64,000 bases of DNA from Ilyonectria destructans (lineage: Eukaryota; Ascomycota; Sordariomycetes; Hypocreales; Nectriaceae), in the NCBI GenBank assembly GCA_020740775.1, contig JAHEWK010000039.1, positions 219,955 to 283,954 of the forward strand. Direction: 5' to 3'. The notes beneath the pieces are model-generated. The model was not told the DNA's origin and did not search any database. It worked only from the letters and a program-made list of their open reading frames with translations. A program made the position numbers and the translations under genes. Within the stretch, counting starts at the first letter, position 1; every line of letters begins with the position of its first letter. Of this stretch, positions 44,301 through 54,267 are shown one piece after another.

Positions 44301-45087
44301 AGCAGCAATAGCGATGGCGCTGGAGTGCATGCCGCCCAGGCTTCCTTTTCAGGACGTAACGGTCATGACGAGCAACCGCTCGGCCGTGGAAGTGATCAGG
44401 AGGCCTCGGCAGCAATCCGGTCAATGCACTATCCGTCAGATATACGACCGCACCAAGTGCCTTCGGAAAAGAGGCTGTTCTGTTAGACTCATGTGGGTGC
44501 CGGCTAAGGCCGAAGGTTTTACATTGGGACCGATGGCCAAGGCAGCAGCACAGAGAGCTACCAAAGCAGAGTGCATGGTAAAGGCACCATCGTACCAAGC
44601 AAGGTCCACAACACTTCGATTGGCACTCCTCCAACAACGGCAGTGTGGGCGACTTCCGGAAGGGGTTGGGCAGTACTCAAAGCGCATCGACAAGGCGCTG
44701 CCAGGCAAGCACACCCGTGCACTATACGACTCGCTAAAAAGAAAAGAATCGGACGTGATAGCCCAGCTTCGGACCGGGATGATGCGACTGAACAGTTATC
44801 TTTACAGGATAGGGGCAGCGGAATCGGACATATGCGATTGTGGGCAAGCAGCAGAGACGATTGAGCACTTCCTCTTCCGATGCAAAAAGTGGACAATGCA
44901 ACGGGAAGTCATGTTTAAATGCTCACGAACAAAGATTGGGAATTTGTCATTCTTCTTGGGAGGAAAAGCTGCGTCGGATGACGAAAAATGGAGGCCAAAC
45001 ATGCAGGCCGTGAGTGCGGCAATCAAATTTGCTATCGCGACAAACAGGCTCGATGCGGACCAGCGGCATCGGCAAACTAACCTCTAG
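41302..45087 (+). CDS. LINE ORF2: APE endonuclease, reverse transcriptase, RNase H-like, 1261 aa
   Basis: The start ATG at 41302 overlaps the ORF1 stop. The endonuclease (about residues 5-240) has SEPYA, AGDFNRHDLLW, STIDLV and GSDHRA. The RT (about 440-760) has WRPISLL, SFDVKGAYN, GLPQGSPLSP and the FVDD active site. An RNase H-like domain follows (about 950-1100) but the usual Asp positions read ATSSSKKGG, MTSNRSA and LGPMAKAA, and only TAELAAI keeps its Glu. A Zn-type CDCG..ETIEHFLFRC motif closes the protein. Endonuclease and RT residues look intact, so retrotransposition is plausible; RNase H looks dead. Confidence 0.9.
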   Translation: MCKTFRVLQLNVRKREPIQQSLMNDADLKDYGVLAVSEPYARKIDGKVVTSPAGQSNWTRMIPTHTHDAPWPIRSMLWVRSDIEAEQVPIPSADLTAAVLRLPERDILMVSVYVKGKNTEALTSTVRVLHGLIQRFRNGTGTRTDVVLAGDFNRHDLLWTGDEVSARRQGEAEPIIDLMNEHGLCSLLPRGTTTWQGPDKESTIDLVLATSELADEMVTCALHPTDHGSDHRAIQTIFDIAMPERITTQRLLFKNAPWTLIGAKVEDNLRPLPWAVDVQTQTDQLMRVVIEAIHELTPRAQPPPYAKRWWTKDLTRLRRAYTFWRNQARAQRRAGQARPDLERRAKEAAKEYHDAIRSQKKARWDDFLAEDVNIWKAAKYLEPSKDTMGDKVPPLKRGNGFMTKDKAEQAEELLGTFFPPLPARIEDEGVRPQRKAVPMPGLTLEEIEEKVMAAKPWKAPGEDGLPAMVWRQLWPVVKYRVLALFNASLRDGIVPRQWRSAKIIPLKKPDKGDYTVAKAWRPISLLSTLGKIMEAVVAERISYAVEAYGLLPANHFGARKRRSAEQALLLLQEQIYKAWRARKVLSLISFDVKGAYNGVCKERLLERMKARGIPDRLVRWIDAFCSGRTASMVVNGYTSEQRELPQAGLPQGSPLSPVLFLFFNADLVQRRIKAEGGSIAFVDDYSAWVTGPTAEANRAGIQSIINQALEWERRSGATFEADKTTVIHFTRVAVRNSDRSFWIKENEVKPKNSAKILGVVMDVGLRYQEHMARAAAKGLTAAMCLRRLKMLSPRVARQLFVATVAPAMDYASNVWTHARRAREAAWLNKAQLVGAQAITGAFRTVATAVAEAEASIQTVEERHRQAATRFCINLRTLPKTHPLAALKNKASKRFISPMQKIVSAVERVHTERMEVIHEYALPPWTSRIPVVGEDDLAKTAKTLNDVKGIIIATSSSKKGGIVGMGGVARNATRNSAGEVVASYSVTHGPGDEQNPYTAELAAIAMALECMPPRLPFQDVTVMTSNRSAVEVIRRPRQQSGQCTIRQIYDRTKCLRKRGCSVRLMWVPAKAEGFTLGPMAKAAAQRATKAECMVKAPSYQARSTTLRLALLQQRQCGRLPEGVGQYSKRIDKALPGKHTRALYDSLKRKESDVIAQLRTGMMRLNSYLYRIGAAESDICDCGQAAETIEHFLFRCKKWTMQREVMFKCSRTKIGNLSFFLGGKAASDDEKWRPNMQAVSAAIKFAIATNRLDADQRHRQTNL

Positions 45088-45327
45088 CGTGCGACTCTAC
45101 TAACAAAAAGCAGCCTCGATTTTGGCAGACCGTGCTTCAGCTGCTGAGGATAGGATGCTGAACACTTACAGAATTTGGCCTTCAAGCAGCGACGAGGTTG
45201 AGCAGCAAGCGATGGGACGACGATCCGTGGGGCTTGGGGTGTCAGGTACCAAATGTTCTGAAATGTAAACTAGATTGTGTCAAGGCCCTATAGGGACTTC
45301 CCTCCGGGCGAAATAAAATCCATCCAT

Positions 45328-45697
45328 CCGTACTGGCCCGTGACACTAACGGGGGGCGGTGCGAGGTGCGCTGCTGGCTGTCTTGCGGCCGTATACCCTC
45401 TGCCAGTCCCGCTACATCCGGCCGCATGCCGCTCCGAAGATCATTCATCAGGTTCTTGCAGGCTCCCCAGGAAGTGACGATGTAGATGGCAATGTTCCAG
45501 AAGCCTTGGAGGGGAAGAATGAAGGCGCTTATGTACTCTAGTGGCGCGTAGGTGCTCCCATAGTGGACGAACGAGTACACTCGATTAGCGCTGGACGGGA
45601 GCCATGTGATGAGAAGTGCAGTGAAGAAAAGAATGGTGTGCTTCGTGTATCCCCAGGCTGCATTGTTCACGTCGTAGTTTTGGGCATTTACAATCAC
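45328..45697 (-). pseudogene. Fungal GPCR fragment (TM6-TM7), cut by the LINE
   Basis: Minus-strand sequence AAWGYTKHTILFFTALLITW, then PSSANRVYS, then EYISAFILPLQGFWNIAIY and VTSWGAC matches the last two transmembrane helices of fungal cAMP-receptor-like GPCRs. The frame continues into the LINE 3' end, giving a chimeric tail to 45242. TM1-TM5 are not recognisable upstream (45.7-46.0 kb). Confidence 0.7.
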
Positions 45698-46032
45698 CAG
45701 ATTCGAATTGGTTAATGGAGAGGCGCGCCATATACGGGGCCGATTACCGGGATTTTCTGAGGGGGTGTGATGGGATAACTTGCAGGTTTAGCGATAGACT
45801 AGTCCTGTCTAAATCTCAACACGGCGTACCGAGCTATGAATCCCCAGTGTGGGCAGACATCCAGAGTAAGATCCCCGACATCTTGAGATCCCTCATATAA
45901 CACGAGATACCTGGTCCTAGCCTGATGATAGTGCGAGAAAGTGTGTAATATCCTATACCTCGTAGGAATGAAAAGAGATCTCTAATGCGATCATCAAGAT
46001 CGTACAGCTCCGCCAGTGTAGTATTGAGGACT
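45698..46032. other. Possible further GPCR remnant, unresolved
   Basis: A short minus-strand frame (45834-46055) is open but has no diagnostic motif. Part of it is the 3' flank of the SDR gene. Confidence 0.3.
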
Positions 46033-46752
46033 TCACCAAGGCTTAGAGGTTCCATCGTAATATAGGAATTTCCCGGTGTCCTTATTTTTCAACGTCGACA
46101 ACGTCCGTAGCACATTGCTCGCACTGTCCGCCACTTCCATTTTTGCTGCTGGGCCTCCCATCTGGGTCTTTACATGCCCAGGGGCAACGCATACCACAAT
46201 CGCCTTGCCCTTGAGCTCGGCGGCTTGATGCACTGTCAGCATATTCAGCGCCGCCTTGCCGATGCTATAAGCAGGATACTCAGCGTTAACCCGGCCGTCA
46301 GAAATCTGAGTCATGCTCCCAACCCCAGAACTGATGTTGGCAACAACCGCCCCCGGCGCGAGGAGTGGCGCCAAGGCCTGGAGAAGCAGAGCCGGGCCAA
46401 TGACGTTTGTCGCGAAATGGGCATTCATGCTACCAATAGTCAAGGATAGGGCGGCCTCGGTGCGAGCAACGGGAAGAAGTATCGCGGCATTCTGAATCAA
46501 GACATCAACCTTGAGACCCTGCGGAAGACGCGACGTGAGAGTGCCCAGGGACTCCGGTGAGGCAAGGTTGCCTTCAACAATGTGGACTTGAGCCCTTGCA
46601 TCGGAGGCAGCAAGAAGGTTGTTCAGGTCTGTTAGGTCGGCAGTGATGTCTCGAACGACGGCCACAATAGTGTTCTGAAGCGAAGTCGAGAGCTGACGGA
46701 TGTACTCCAGGCCGATGCCGGCACGAGCACCTGTGATAACGTAGGTGGGCAT
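46033..46752 (-). CDS. Short-chain dehydrogenase/reductase, 239 aa
   Basis: NAD(P)-dependent SDR. I chose the start MPTYVITGARAGIG at 46752 because the cofactor motif TG-x3-GIG should be close to the N-terminus; an upstream in-frame ATG at 46800 would add 16 residues. VLIQNAA replaces the usual NNAG. The catalytic Ser is in ANISSGVGS and the YxxxK motif in YPAYSIGKAAL. No intron. Complete. The closest type is the small fungal SDRs of the sniffer/toxin-biosynthesis reductase kind; substrate unknown. Confidence 0.9.
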   Translation of the reverse strand: MPTYVITGARAGIGLEYIRQLSTSLQNTIVAVVRDITADLTDLNNLLAASDARAQVHIVEGNLASPESLGTLTSRLPQGLKVDVLIQNAAILLPVARTEAALSLTIGSMNAHFATNVIGPALLLQALAPLLAPGAVVANISSGVGSMTQISDGRVNAEYPAYSIGKAALNMLTVHQAAELKGKAIVVCVAPGHVKTQMGGPAAKMEVADSASNVLRTLSTLKNKDTGKFLYYDGTSKPW

Positions 46753-46867
46753 GTTGTTGATTGGAAGAACTATCGGTTGCTTGGATGGAGAAGGGCTCAA
46801 GAAGAATAGACTTGAGTGAGGAGACTCGAATGGATATTTGTTCAGAGAAGGCCGTCGTTTCTCGACC

Positions 46868-46890
46868 CTGACACGGCCTTTTTATACCTA
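46868..46890 (-). promoter_or_regulatory. TATA box of the SDR gene
   Basis: Minus-strand GGTATAAAAAGGCCGTG, about 125-130 bp upstream of the start codon. Confidence 0.55.
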
Positions 46891-47569
46891 TCTTGAGGCT
46901 TAACATTTCCCCGAGCTGACATTTATCAAATATGAAATCGAATTCTTTAGACGCTTCAGAACTCCTGAGAGTTAGCTGCTGTTCGGCCTCCACCGTTAAA
47001 CTTCTCATTTCGGACATCTCTACAGGTAATCGAAGCTGGCTGGGGTGTTGCTTATTGGGCACCGGGTCTATGCCGGCAGGTCTTCGGGCTGTGGTGTTTG
47101 TATTATTGGTTGACCGGAAATTCGGGCATTAACTCCGTGAGGCGCATGTGCAAGACCAAGTCTAAATCGGAGGTCCAACGCCGCTCGATCCCACCTACTC
47201 TTCTTCCGCCCCACCAGGTGCGGTTCCCCTGTGCAAGATGACTGGTCGGAGTCATGTTATCCGCTCTTCCTTTATGACTCATATGATTGCTCGTGCGGGG
47301 AAAGAGGATCGATAACAATCAGGGTAAGCATGTATCATTCAGATTCCCATGCCTACGAAGCGACTCTTGTAGGTACGTTGTCCATTTTGGTCTGAACTCC
47401 TGCTTGTCGAGGAGCTAAGTGAAACCCGCACTCTTTCTCAGAGTACTCTTCACGGATCCGAATTCGAGTGCACTGCCGATCTTGCTCCTTTATCCAATTT
47501 TCACGTTACAGTAGCTTAAAATAATATAATAAATTTTACTTAATGTCGTTGGCCCATTTTCGTCTTTAA
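46891..47569. other. Intergenic, no gene
   Basis: No long frame. AT-rich immediately outside the Helitron end. Confidence 0.4.
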
Positions 47570-47613
47570 CTTCGTTCCTCAAGGCTCCCCTGGGCAAACT
47601 GCGTGCAGTTTGC
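47570..47613 (-). repeat. Helitron 3' tip with hairpin
   Basis: CTTCGTTCCTCAAGGCTC followed by the hairpin GCAAACTGCGTGCAGTTTGC (47594-47613). Same order as at 52802-52845. Confidence 0.7.
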
Positions 47614-49623
47614 GTCTCCTGTTCCCATGCAGCCAAAGCAACCCGTGCACGTTGGAGTGCCCCGCGCTCATTGGTCTCCACGGCACCGAAGTACTGGCTG
47701 ATGCGCCCAAATACCGACTCCTTTTCCCACTTTCACATAGTGTTCGAAGAACAACGTCATCTCCTGGTGTGAAAATATGGCCGAACTCATAGGATCCGAT
47801 ATGGCCAGCCGTGTGCGCTTATACGCCATGTCAAGACTTCGCAGGAAGGCCTCGGCTTCTTCAGGGTCACGGGTGCGGTATGCTGCCAGCCGTAGCTTGA
47901 TCGGGTTCGTGATATCGTTCGGGTTCAGCGTGAACCAAATCGCCGGCACACCGTGCTGAATTATTAACGATTTGATCTTTCGCCGCATGCTCAAGCGAAG
48001 TTCTCTGGACATTGGCTGCCGAAAGCCGTACAGGGAAAGGCTCCTCAGGAGCTCCTTCACGCCGTCATCGGTCGTCTTGCCTGAGCTCTCAAGTTCGATC
48101 TTAGCTGCCTCCAACCTCTCTGCACTCAGCGAGCGCACCATACGCTCTACTTTTCGAAAGCTCTTCCTCGTCACGCTCAACATACTCACACGACGGTTCC
48201 TCGACCTCACTCCCATATTGAACACAAGAAAAGCGAAAATGTGATGGGTGGCAAACCGGCCGCCATGACGTCGCAGCACTACACCAGCCCATGTCCGGAG
48301 GCTCATGTTCCGAGACGAACAGAGGTCACTTGCCGCCCCCTCTAATCCACCACCATCGACATTTGCGTCCCTAGCGATGCCTGAGATGGCCTCTTCGATC
48401 AATCGAGGACCACCAACGCCGAAAGGAAACAGTGTGGGGAACGTCTTTGCGAAGAACGAAGCATCAAAAGAGTCGGCAAATTCATCGCCCCGACAAACAT
48501 GGATGTACGGCTCAACGGCTTCTCTTCGCCCTACCCACGTTCTCGGCCCCGCTTGATCTCCAGGTGAATCTCCTCCCACGGCATCGCAGACGAATTGCAG
48601 CTTCTCCGCGTCTGCCACATCTGGCGGGCCATCAAGCGCAAACATGTCGGATGAAGTAACCTCGTTGATCGGATTCGTAGAGTAGTCGGGCGCCACCTCA
48701 CTTCCGCCCTCTTCTCCATCTGCTTCATTCTGACCCGGCTCTCGAGACGGTCCACCTGGCACATCTTCCCCTTGATTGAGCGCTGCTAAGACTTCCCCGA
48801 TCTCTATAGATCCGTCATCATCTATCCCACGCTCCGTGGGCGGAACGACCTGGGCCGTCCGCGTCTTTCCCATGCCGATGGTTCGTTTCGCTCCATGTGC
48901 TCGTATACCTGCGAGGGCACCCCATGGAGAGGACCGCCCCAGCTATCCATCTCGGCCACATCGATCTCTATGTCCGCATAATGAGGATTATTCTTCTTCA
49001 GCCAGACTAAAGCCCCTTCAACGACTCGGCGCCGCACAGACAAGAGTGCCGATAGGTCACTTGGTGCCGGTTTCTCTGTACCCTGCCACGACACGTGGAT
49101 TTCCTCCATGACTGTCACGAGTGGATGAGGCAAGACCTTCGTGACCAGCTCTTGCACATTGTTCGGAAATACCGTAATGTGCCCCTTGACATGCCTCGGA
49201 TACCTCACGCCCTGTCTTTTCCCGTCTGGGATACTGTACCTCGTGATGAACCCGTAGCATGAGTTCAATGCGATCAGCTTCTCCTCGACCGGGGTCAGAC
49301 CCTTGAGCTCGTCGGGAAACATGTGCTCGCATCCGAGGCGGCAGTGCAGCTGGGCAGCCGGCGACAAGCTGCTCCGCTTCAGGTGACGTACACATTCTCC
49401 ACAGCCCGAGATATTACTCCCCATGGGAAAGCATGTCCGGCATGAAAGTGGTGAGCCGTCTCGCTTTTCGAGAAGACTCGACACCCACTCATCCCATATT
49501 ACTTCTTTCAACTCATCCTTCGTACACTTTCGATAACAGATCATGCAGGTACATATCGGCAACGTGCCCGGATCACGGAACGCCTCGTAGAACTCCTGCA
49601 CGGTCGACATCTTCCGCTCCAGC

Positions 49624-50029
49624 TAGGGATGCGTTTTTGACGTCATAAACCCCAAGTTACCAATTGACGTCATAAACCCCAACTGACGGGTAATTTACCG
49701 TCATAAACCTCCTTCCTAACTGGGTTTAGTGAGTATCCCAAAAGGGGTTGGAGCGGGGGAAGACCATGAGTTGTTGCGACCCCTGAGGAGGCTTCATCAC
49801 CCCCCGATGCTTTGCTGTTGAGATTTCTTCACCGACAACAACTATTTATGGTCATTACTGAGTCAATATGACCAATCAGGGAGGTCGTCCTAAACTTCAT
49901 GGCATTGACGAATATTTCCGTAGTCACCAAATAGTGCTTGGAAGCACGTGATAAATGACGGTCATAAACCTCAGGTTTATGACAGTCATTTACCTAGGGG
50001 TTTTGGTAATTTACCTCGATGCATCCCTA
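49624..50029. mobile_element. hAT-type MITE, 406 bp
   Basis: Ends TAGGGATGC and GCATCCCTA, flanked by the 8-bp direct repeat GCTCCAGC (49616-49623 and 50030-50037), as expected of hAT insertion. The interior repeats GACGTCATAAACCCC and has a palindrome around 49955-49995. No coding capacity. Confidence 0.9.
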
Positions 50030-50316
50030 GCTCCAGCGGAATAGGCCTACACCACTCCTGACTGTTGGACAGTCGCTCTTTTTCGTTGAAGTCCTCCTCC
50101 AACCAACGCAGGACACTGGCTAGCGCCTGCTCGGCTCCCACTTCTCTTGTCTGACGTCGCACCTCGGTTCGAACACGCTTTCGTGGCGGCTGACCTTTAC
50201 TAGGACGATGACTCCTGAGTCGCTGCCGTTTATCCGTTATGTTCGCATTTCCACGGGAAGGATACTGGGTCGGTTCCCCCTGCCGTGAACCATCAAGACC
50301 ATCCGCCGTGATGCCA

Positions 50317-50520
50317 GCCCGTGGCTCAGTATCCGCCGACTCCTTAGGCCGGATGGGTTGAAACGTAAACGTTGCATTCATCAGTCTTTCGTGCCTCGAC
50401 GGACGTTTCTGCTTTTTCGCCCGTGGCTCAGTATCCGCCGACTCCTTAGGCCGGATGGGTTGAAACGTAAACGTTGCATTCATCAGTCTTTCGTGCCTCG
50501 ACGGACGTTTCTGCTTTTTC
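50317..50520. repeat. 102-bp tandem duplication, two copies
   Basis: Units at 50317-50418 and 50419-50520. The length is 34 codons, so the Helitron frame is kept (unit ends: RAKKQKRPSR...ESADTEP). Confidence 0.92.
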
Positions 50521-51212
50521 GCCCGTGCCTTATACCTCCGCTTCCCGACCCGACACGCGACATCCACAACTCCTGCTGATGTGCGGCTCTGCAGAACGCC
50601 CAGCACTTCATTCTGCTGCTCATACTCACGCTTATCCAGCCGACCAAAACATCCAACAAGATCAGCAGCAAGTTCTTCCGGCCGTGGGATCAGCTCTCCG
50701 GAGTCTCCCTCTCGATTTCCCTCTTTAGGAAGAATGGGCCGAGTGCGCTGAAGGAAGGGACGTATATCCGCTGAAACCAGAGGCCACGAAGAGCACTTCC
50801 GTCCTCCGCACCGCCGCTCCGCAGAGGTCGCATTGGCAAGAACTTGCAGAGGACCTCCGGGGGTAATGATTTCCGCGGCCTGGTTCCGCTCCTTCGGAAC
50901 TTCGGGGCCTTTCGGGGCTTCCGAGGAAGGACCCCTCTTAGCGAATGCCTCTCTCTCCAGCTGCACCTTGTCCATGACACAATCGACTCTAGACGCCCAG
51001 GAACACGATAAATCCAGAAGGTATGCTATGGATTGATTAGACTCGTGAGACTCACTCCTAGCGAAAATGCGCCGTGTTCCTTGGTCCTCGAGCTTGCCGC
51101 CGTTGCCATCCATTGAACCTTTGTTTAACAATGTCGAGAAATTTCCTATATGACTACCCATCTCCTCAAACACCAAAGCCTCCTCTCCGGCATTTCCATC
51201 TCCATTCCTCAT

Positions 51213-51907
51213 ATCTTCTGCATCTAACTCGGCATCTGCATTCCTTACCCCGCTCCTCTAGCCTCACAGACCTCTCTCTCCTTCCGATCAATCAGCTTTT
51301 CCAAATCCGTCCAACGCTGAGAAACCCCTGATGCAACCGTACCCACACCCAACTATCCAGCCTGTAATTCCTAAATCAAATAAGTAGGGATAACCCTGCA
51401 CAACTCGCACCTTTAAATTCGTATTCTCAGTATTCTCGTAACCAGTTTCCTCTTACCGGTGGCAGCAGCTGACCATCGCTTTGTGAGCTCATTCCAACAT
51501 CAGACTGCATGAACTCTGCCCGCATATCTTTTCACCGTAGCCGCGCTTCTGCACTGCCTCGGCTGTTTCGCAGGACGATCTCGATGGGCCGCGAGCGGAC
51601 ACCACGACAACCACCTCTTCCGTCCGACCATCACCGCCGACCACTCGTCTAGATGTATGTACACTCGATTCAATCGCGGCTTTGCCATTGGATTCCTCAA
51701 ACCGACCGCACTGCACCCGTCACCCTCCAAGGAAATATCTAGAAGTTGACTAAGAATATAACTATTCGAAGGAATGTCGTTTGTAAAATAGAATGACCAT
51801 CTCTCTAAAAAAATAACAAGTTGACACGAAATATCTCTTTCCCACTGGTCAGCGTCAGCCGTGACCCTCGCTCTCTCCAAAGGACAGGCATGCTTTTTTC
51901 AGCTACT
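51213..51907. other. Helitron interior, no gene
   Basis: Pyrimidine-rich on the plus strand with short frames only. Confidence 0.35.
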
Positions 51908-52456
51908 TTACCCGTCCTTGTGAATACAAATCTTCTTGTGAGCCTTCCAGTCAGCCTTTTGATGCTCTTTCCCACAGTATCCTACAACTTTACATCGACC
52001 ACATCTCTTAATCCCTTCCGTTGTCCCACATACTTTGCATGGCAAAATTTCCATACAAGTACTCCGCCTTCAATGCAGATCCTCTTGAACAATTTCAGCC
52101 ATTGTATCCTGGATTTCCTGCCGTATCCGCGTCTCACATTCCCCTTTCCCACACATGGAACTGACCTAGATACCAACGAAAGGATCTTCCGTCACGTGAA
52201 GCCAAGACATAGGGCTTTGCAAGATATTCACTGCCAATAACCCACAGTTTTCGCAAAATGGTTTTGAAGCAGCACAACACACCGCCTCATGCTCCTTCAT
52301 GAAAGGCTCCACTGCAGCCACAAACAGATTGTTATACCCGGCATTTTGCCCTGCGGCCTGAGCCTCGCTGACAAGACGGCGCGGACGGTCGTGGGTTTAT
52401 TTGAGCTCTTGAGTCTCGCCGCAGTAGAACTCAAACCGAACTGACCAGTTAGCCAT
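51908..52456 (-). pseudogene. MYND zinc-finger protein relic
   Basis: One minus-strand frame of 183 codons starts MANWSVRFEFYCGETQ and ends with a full MYND finger: CKVCGTTEGIKRCGRCKVVG, then YCGKEHQKADWKAHKKIC. Three internal stops (TAA, TAG, TGA) occur with no frame change; each becomes a plausible Gln or Arg codon by one T-to-C reversal (CAA, CAG, CGA). The gene lies inside the probable Helitron and could be captured host sequence. MYND fingers bind Pro-rich partners. Confidence 0.7.
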
Positions 52457-52801
52457 AGTGCAATGACAATAAGGATTCTAAGAACGCAATATGTCTTCTG
52501 TTTGAAGGAAGGCCTCGAATTATTTCTGGTTCTTTTATAATAAAACTCTCTGAAAGTTTCATCATACTTATCTCACCATCCCCTCATTTTCTCCTGTCAT
52601 CAGACTTTATTTTGACGTCGCAACGCATAGCGTGCCATGAGCCACCAGGATACCCTGGAGACATGTAAGCCACCAAAGACAATTCCGGACAGAAAATATA
52701 AGACGACACCACGCAACCTTGGGAATAGCACTTGTGAAAATCTCTATAGAAGGCTCTTGGCCGTCAATGCTGTAAAAGCATCTTGAAACCGCCATAGCCA
52801 T
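52457..52801. other. Region between the MYND relic and the second Helitron tip
   Basis: A 64-codon minus-strand frame starts directly at the tip (52801) but has no domain. Otherwise AT-rich. Confidence 0.3.
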
Positions 52802-52845
52802 CTTCGTTCCTCAAGGCTCTTTTGCGCAAACCGCGACCGGTTTGC
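52802..52845 (-). repeat. Second Helitron 3' tip with hairpin
   Basis: CTTCGTTCCTCAAGGCTC followed by GCAAACCGCGACCGGTTTGC (52826-52845). The stem differs from the first tip by a compensated base pair. Confidence 0.7.
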
Positions 52846-53221
52846 CTCTCCTGTTGATACAGACGCATGACTTTCTAGAGCTATGATTCGTCAAAATTTT
52901 ATTTGTTAGTACACAAGGATTCTGCACTCTAAGTACCTTGTGTCACGGGCCAGGGCCCATATCCTTGCGGCGGTGCCGCAAGACGTACTAGGCTCGTGCG
53001 CACCAGGGATGAGAAATCGTTCCACAGCTCAGGGGCACTTAGGAACTTCTTTCTTTCTTCTTCATCTTTGATGTAAATAGTATCCTGGACTAGATAGCTG
53101 GAATCCAGCTACTAGTGGCCGTTCACACCTTGATATTACGGACGCAAGCTCTCCACATTTCGACCTTCAGACGCGGAGACACGTCATCTTTCTTTAAACA
53201 GACAACTTTTATTATCTTCAC

Positions 53222-54012
53222 GATGTCCTCACCAGGACCAGCACCGTCTGAACGACGTGGAGGGCTTCGTAAGCCGCGAAATTCTAGCCCTATTGATCAA
53301 TTACACCGCGAAAAACGACAACAAACAAGCCAACAAGCCTGTTTTAGCCCTCCAGTACTTACGAACCGACCACCCTCTGCTAGCAGCACTGCGACCAGCA
53401 GTACCGCGACGAGCATCGGTCAATACTATGGAATTGGCGATGAAGATACTGGGCAATCTCTTTGCATCTTATCCACAGACTTTCTCAACAATTCCACAGC
53501 CCCATGGCTCGCAGGGCCTCCACGAGCCTGCATGGGATCTACGTTTCGATCACGAGATTTACCATCAAAATGATTTCCTATCGAGGCGAATGCGACACCA
53601 GCGAGTCAGAGCCTCTATCCCAGGGCCTGAAATCGATCCTCTGCCTTCCAACTCCCCACCAGAGTCTATCCAACAGCCCCCGACCGCAACAAGAGCCGAG
53701 TTCGAATCCGTTATGAAGGTGGTTCGCGAGGTGATTGGAGAGGGCCGGAGACTGACTATTGACCTTGCCGGTCATACGAACGAGTACGCGCATGGCGAGA
53801 GAGATTTAGCTGGTCGCCACTTAGTTCAGACCTCTACAAATCCCCTCCCCCATATTCTCCGCCTCGAGGTTCACCAAGCCAGCCTCCGCAAGTATCACTA
53901 CCTCAATCAATATCATTATCGCCTACCCCAGACCCGATCCCAGACCCGATCCCAAACCCACCGATCCCAGGCGACCCATTCCCAACCGTCGAAGCACTCA
54001 TCGAGTCAGTAA
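53222..54012 (+). other. Unresolved frames at the 5' side of the MULE gene
   Basis: Two overlapping frames (from 53222 and from 53257) are open but match nothing I know. They may be a decayed N-terminal extension of the MULE protein or a separate passenger. The true start of the transposase is not clear. Confidence 0.3.
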
Positions 54013-54267
54013 CCTCGTTTGCTAAAATAAATGGATTCGGCATCTCTAAGTATAATACGTATTCATATAAGGGAAGAAAGGTCCGTTTATCGCTCCGATG
54101 CGATCGCTATGGGGAACCAGAAGCTAGCAAAGGTGTTGGTCTTCGGAAGCGGAAGTCCCGTAAGTGTGGTTGTAAGTGGGTGGTGATTGCAGAGGCTCTA
54201 GAGGAGGGCAAGTGGCTTCTACGGCAACATCCGAACCTGGAACACAGTCAACACAACCATAGACCTA

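Larger units (their letters stand above)
40004..45327 (+). mobile_element. Tad-like LINE, both ORFs open, about 5.3 kb
   Basis: The 3' end is a short (ATCC)n-like tail (AAATCCATCCATC). The flanks share CCGTAC (39998-40003 and 45328-45333), read as the target duplication. ORF1 (zinc knuckles) and ORF2 (endonuclease, RT, RNase H-like) overlap by 8 bp. The 5' leader before ORF1 is under 30 bp, so slight 5' truncation is possible. It lies one base beyond the right end of the integrase transposon and inside a GPCR gene. Confidence 0.82.
47576..51212 (-). pseudogene. Helitron Rep N-terminal region, broken
   Basis: Three frame segments in N-to-C order: 51212-50038, 49615-48822 and 48873-47668. The first is low complexity and basic, with a duplicated 34-residue unit. 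The second (ICTCMICYRKC, ELKGLTPVEEKLIALNSCYGF) matches the Cys-rich DUF6570-type region of fungal Helitron proteins. The third has the Helitron-like N domain (HGVPAIWFTLNPNDITNP). A 406-bp MITE separates the first two; without it they are in phase. One-base shifts lie near 48870, 47715 and 47660. The Rep catalytic HUH and helicase do not follow: the sequence runs into the Helitron tip. Confidence 0.8.
47570..52801 (-). mobile_element. Non-autonomous Helitron (probable extent)
   Basis: The minus-strand 3' tip at 47570-47613 has a hairpin and conserved end also found at 52802-52845. Inside lie an N-terminal Helitron Rep frame and a MYND-finger relic. The Rep is cut before its helicase by the tip itself. 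The right boundary is inferred from the second tip and may be wrong. The end is not CTRR, as reported for some Fusarium Helitrons. Confidence 0.5.

Noticed and set aside
45242..45327. C-terminal end of the GPCR frame
   Set aside because: This part is antisense LINE 3' sequence joined by insertion, not receptor coding sequence.
52607..52801. 64-codon ORF starting at the Helitron tip
   Set aside because: No domain and AT-rich. The start at the tip is probably coincidence.
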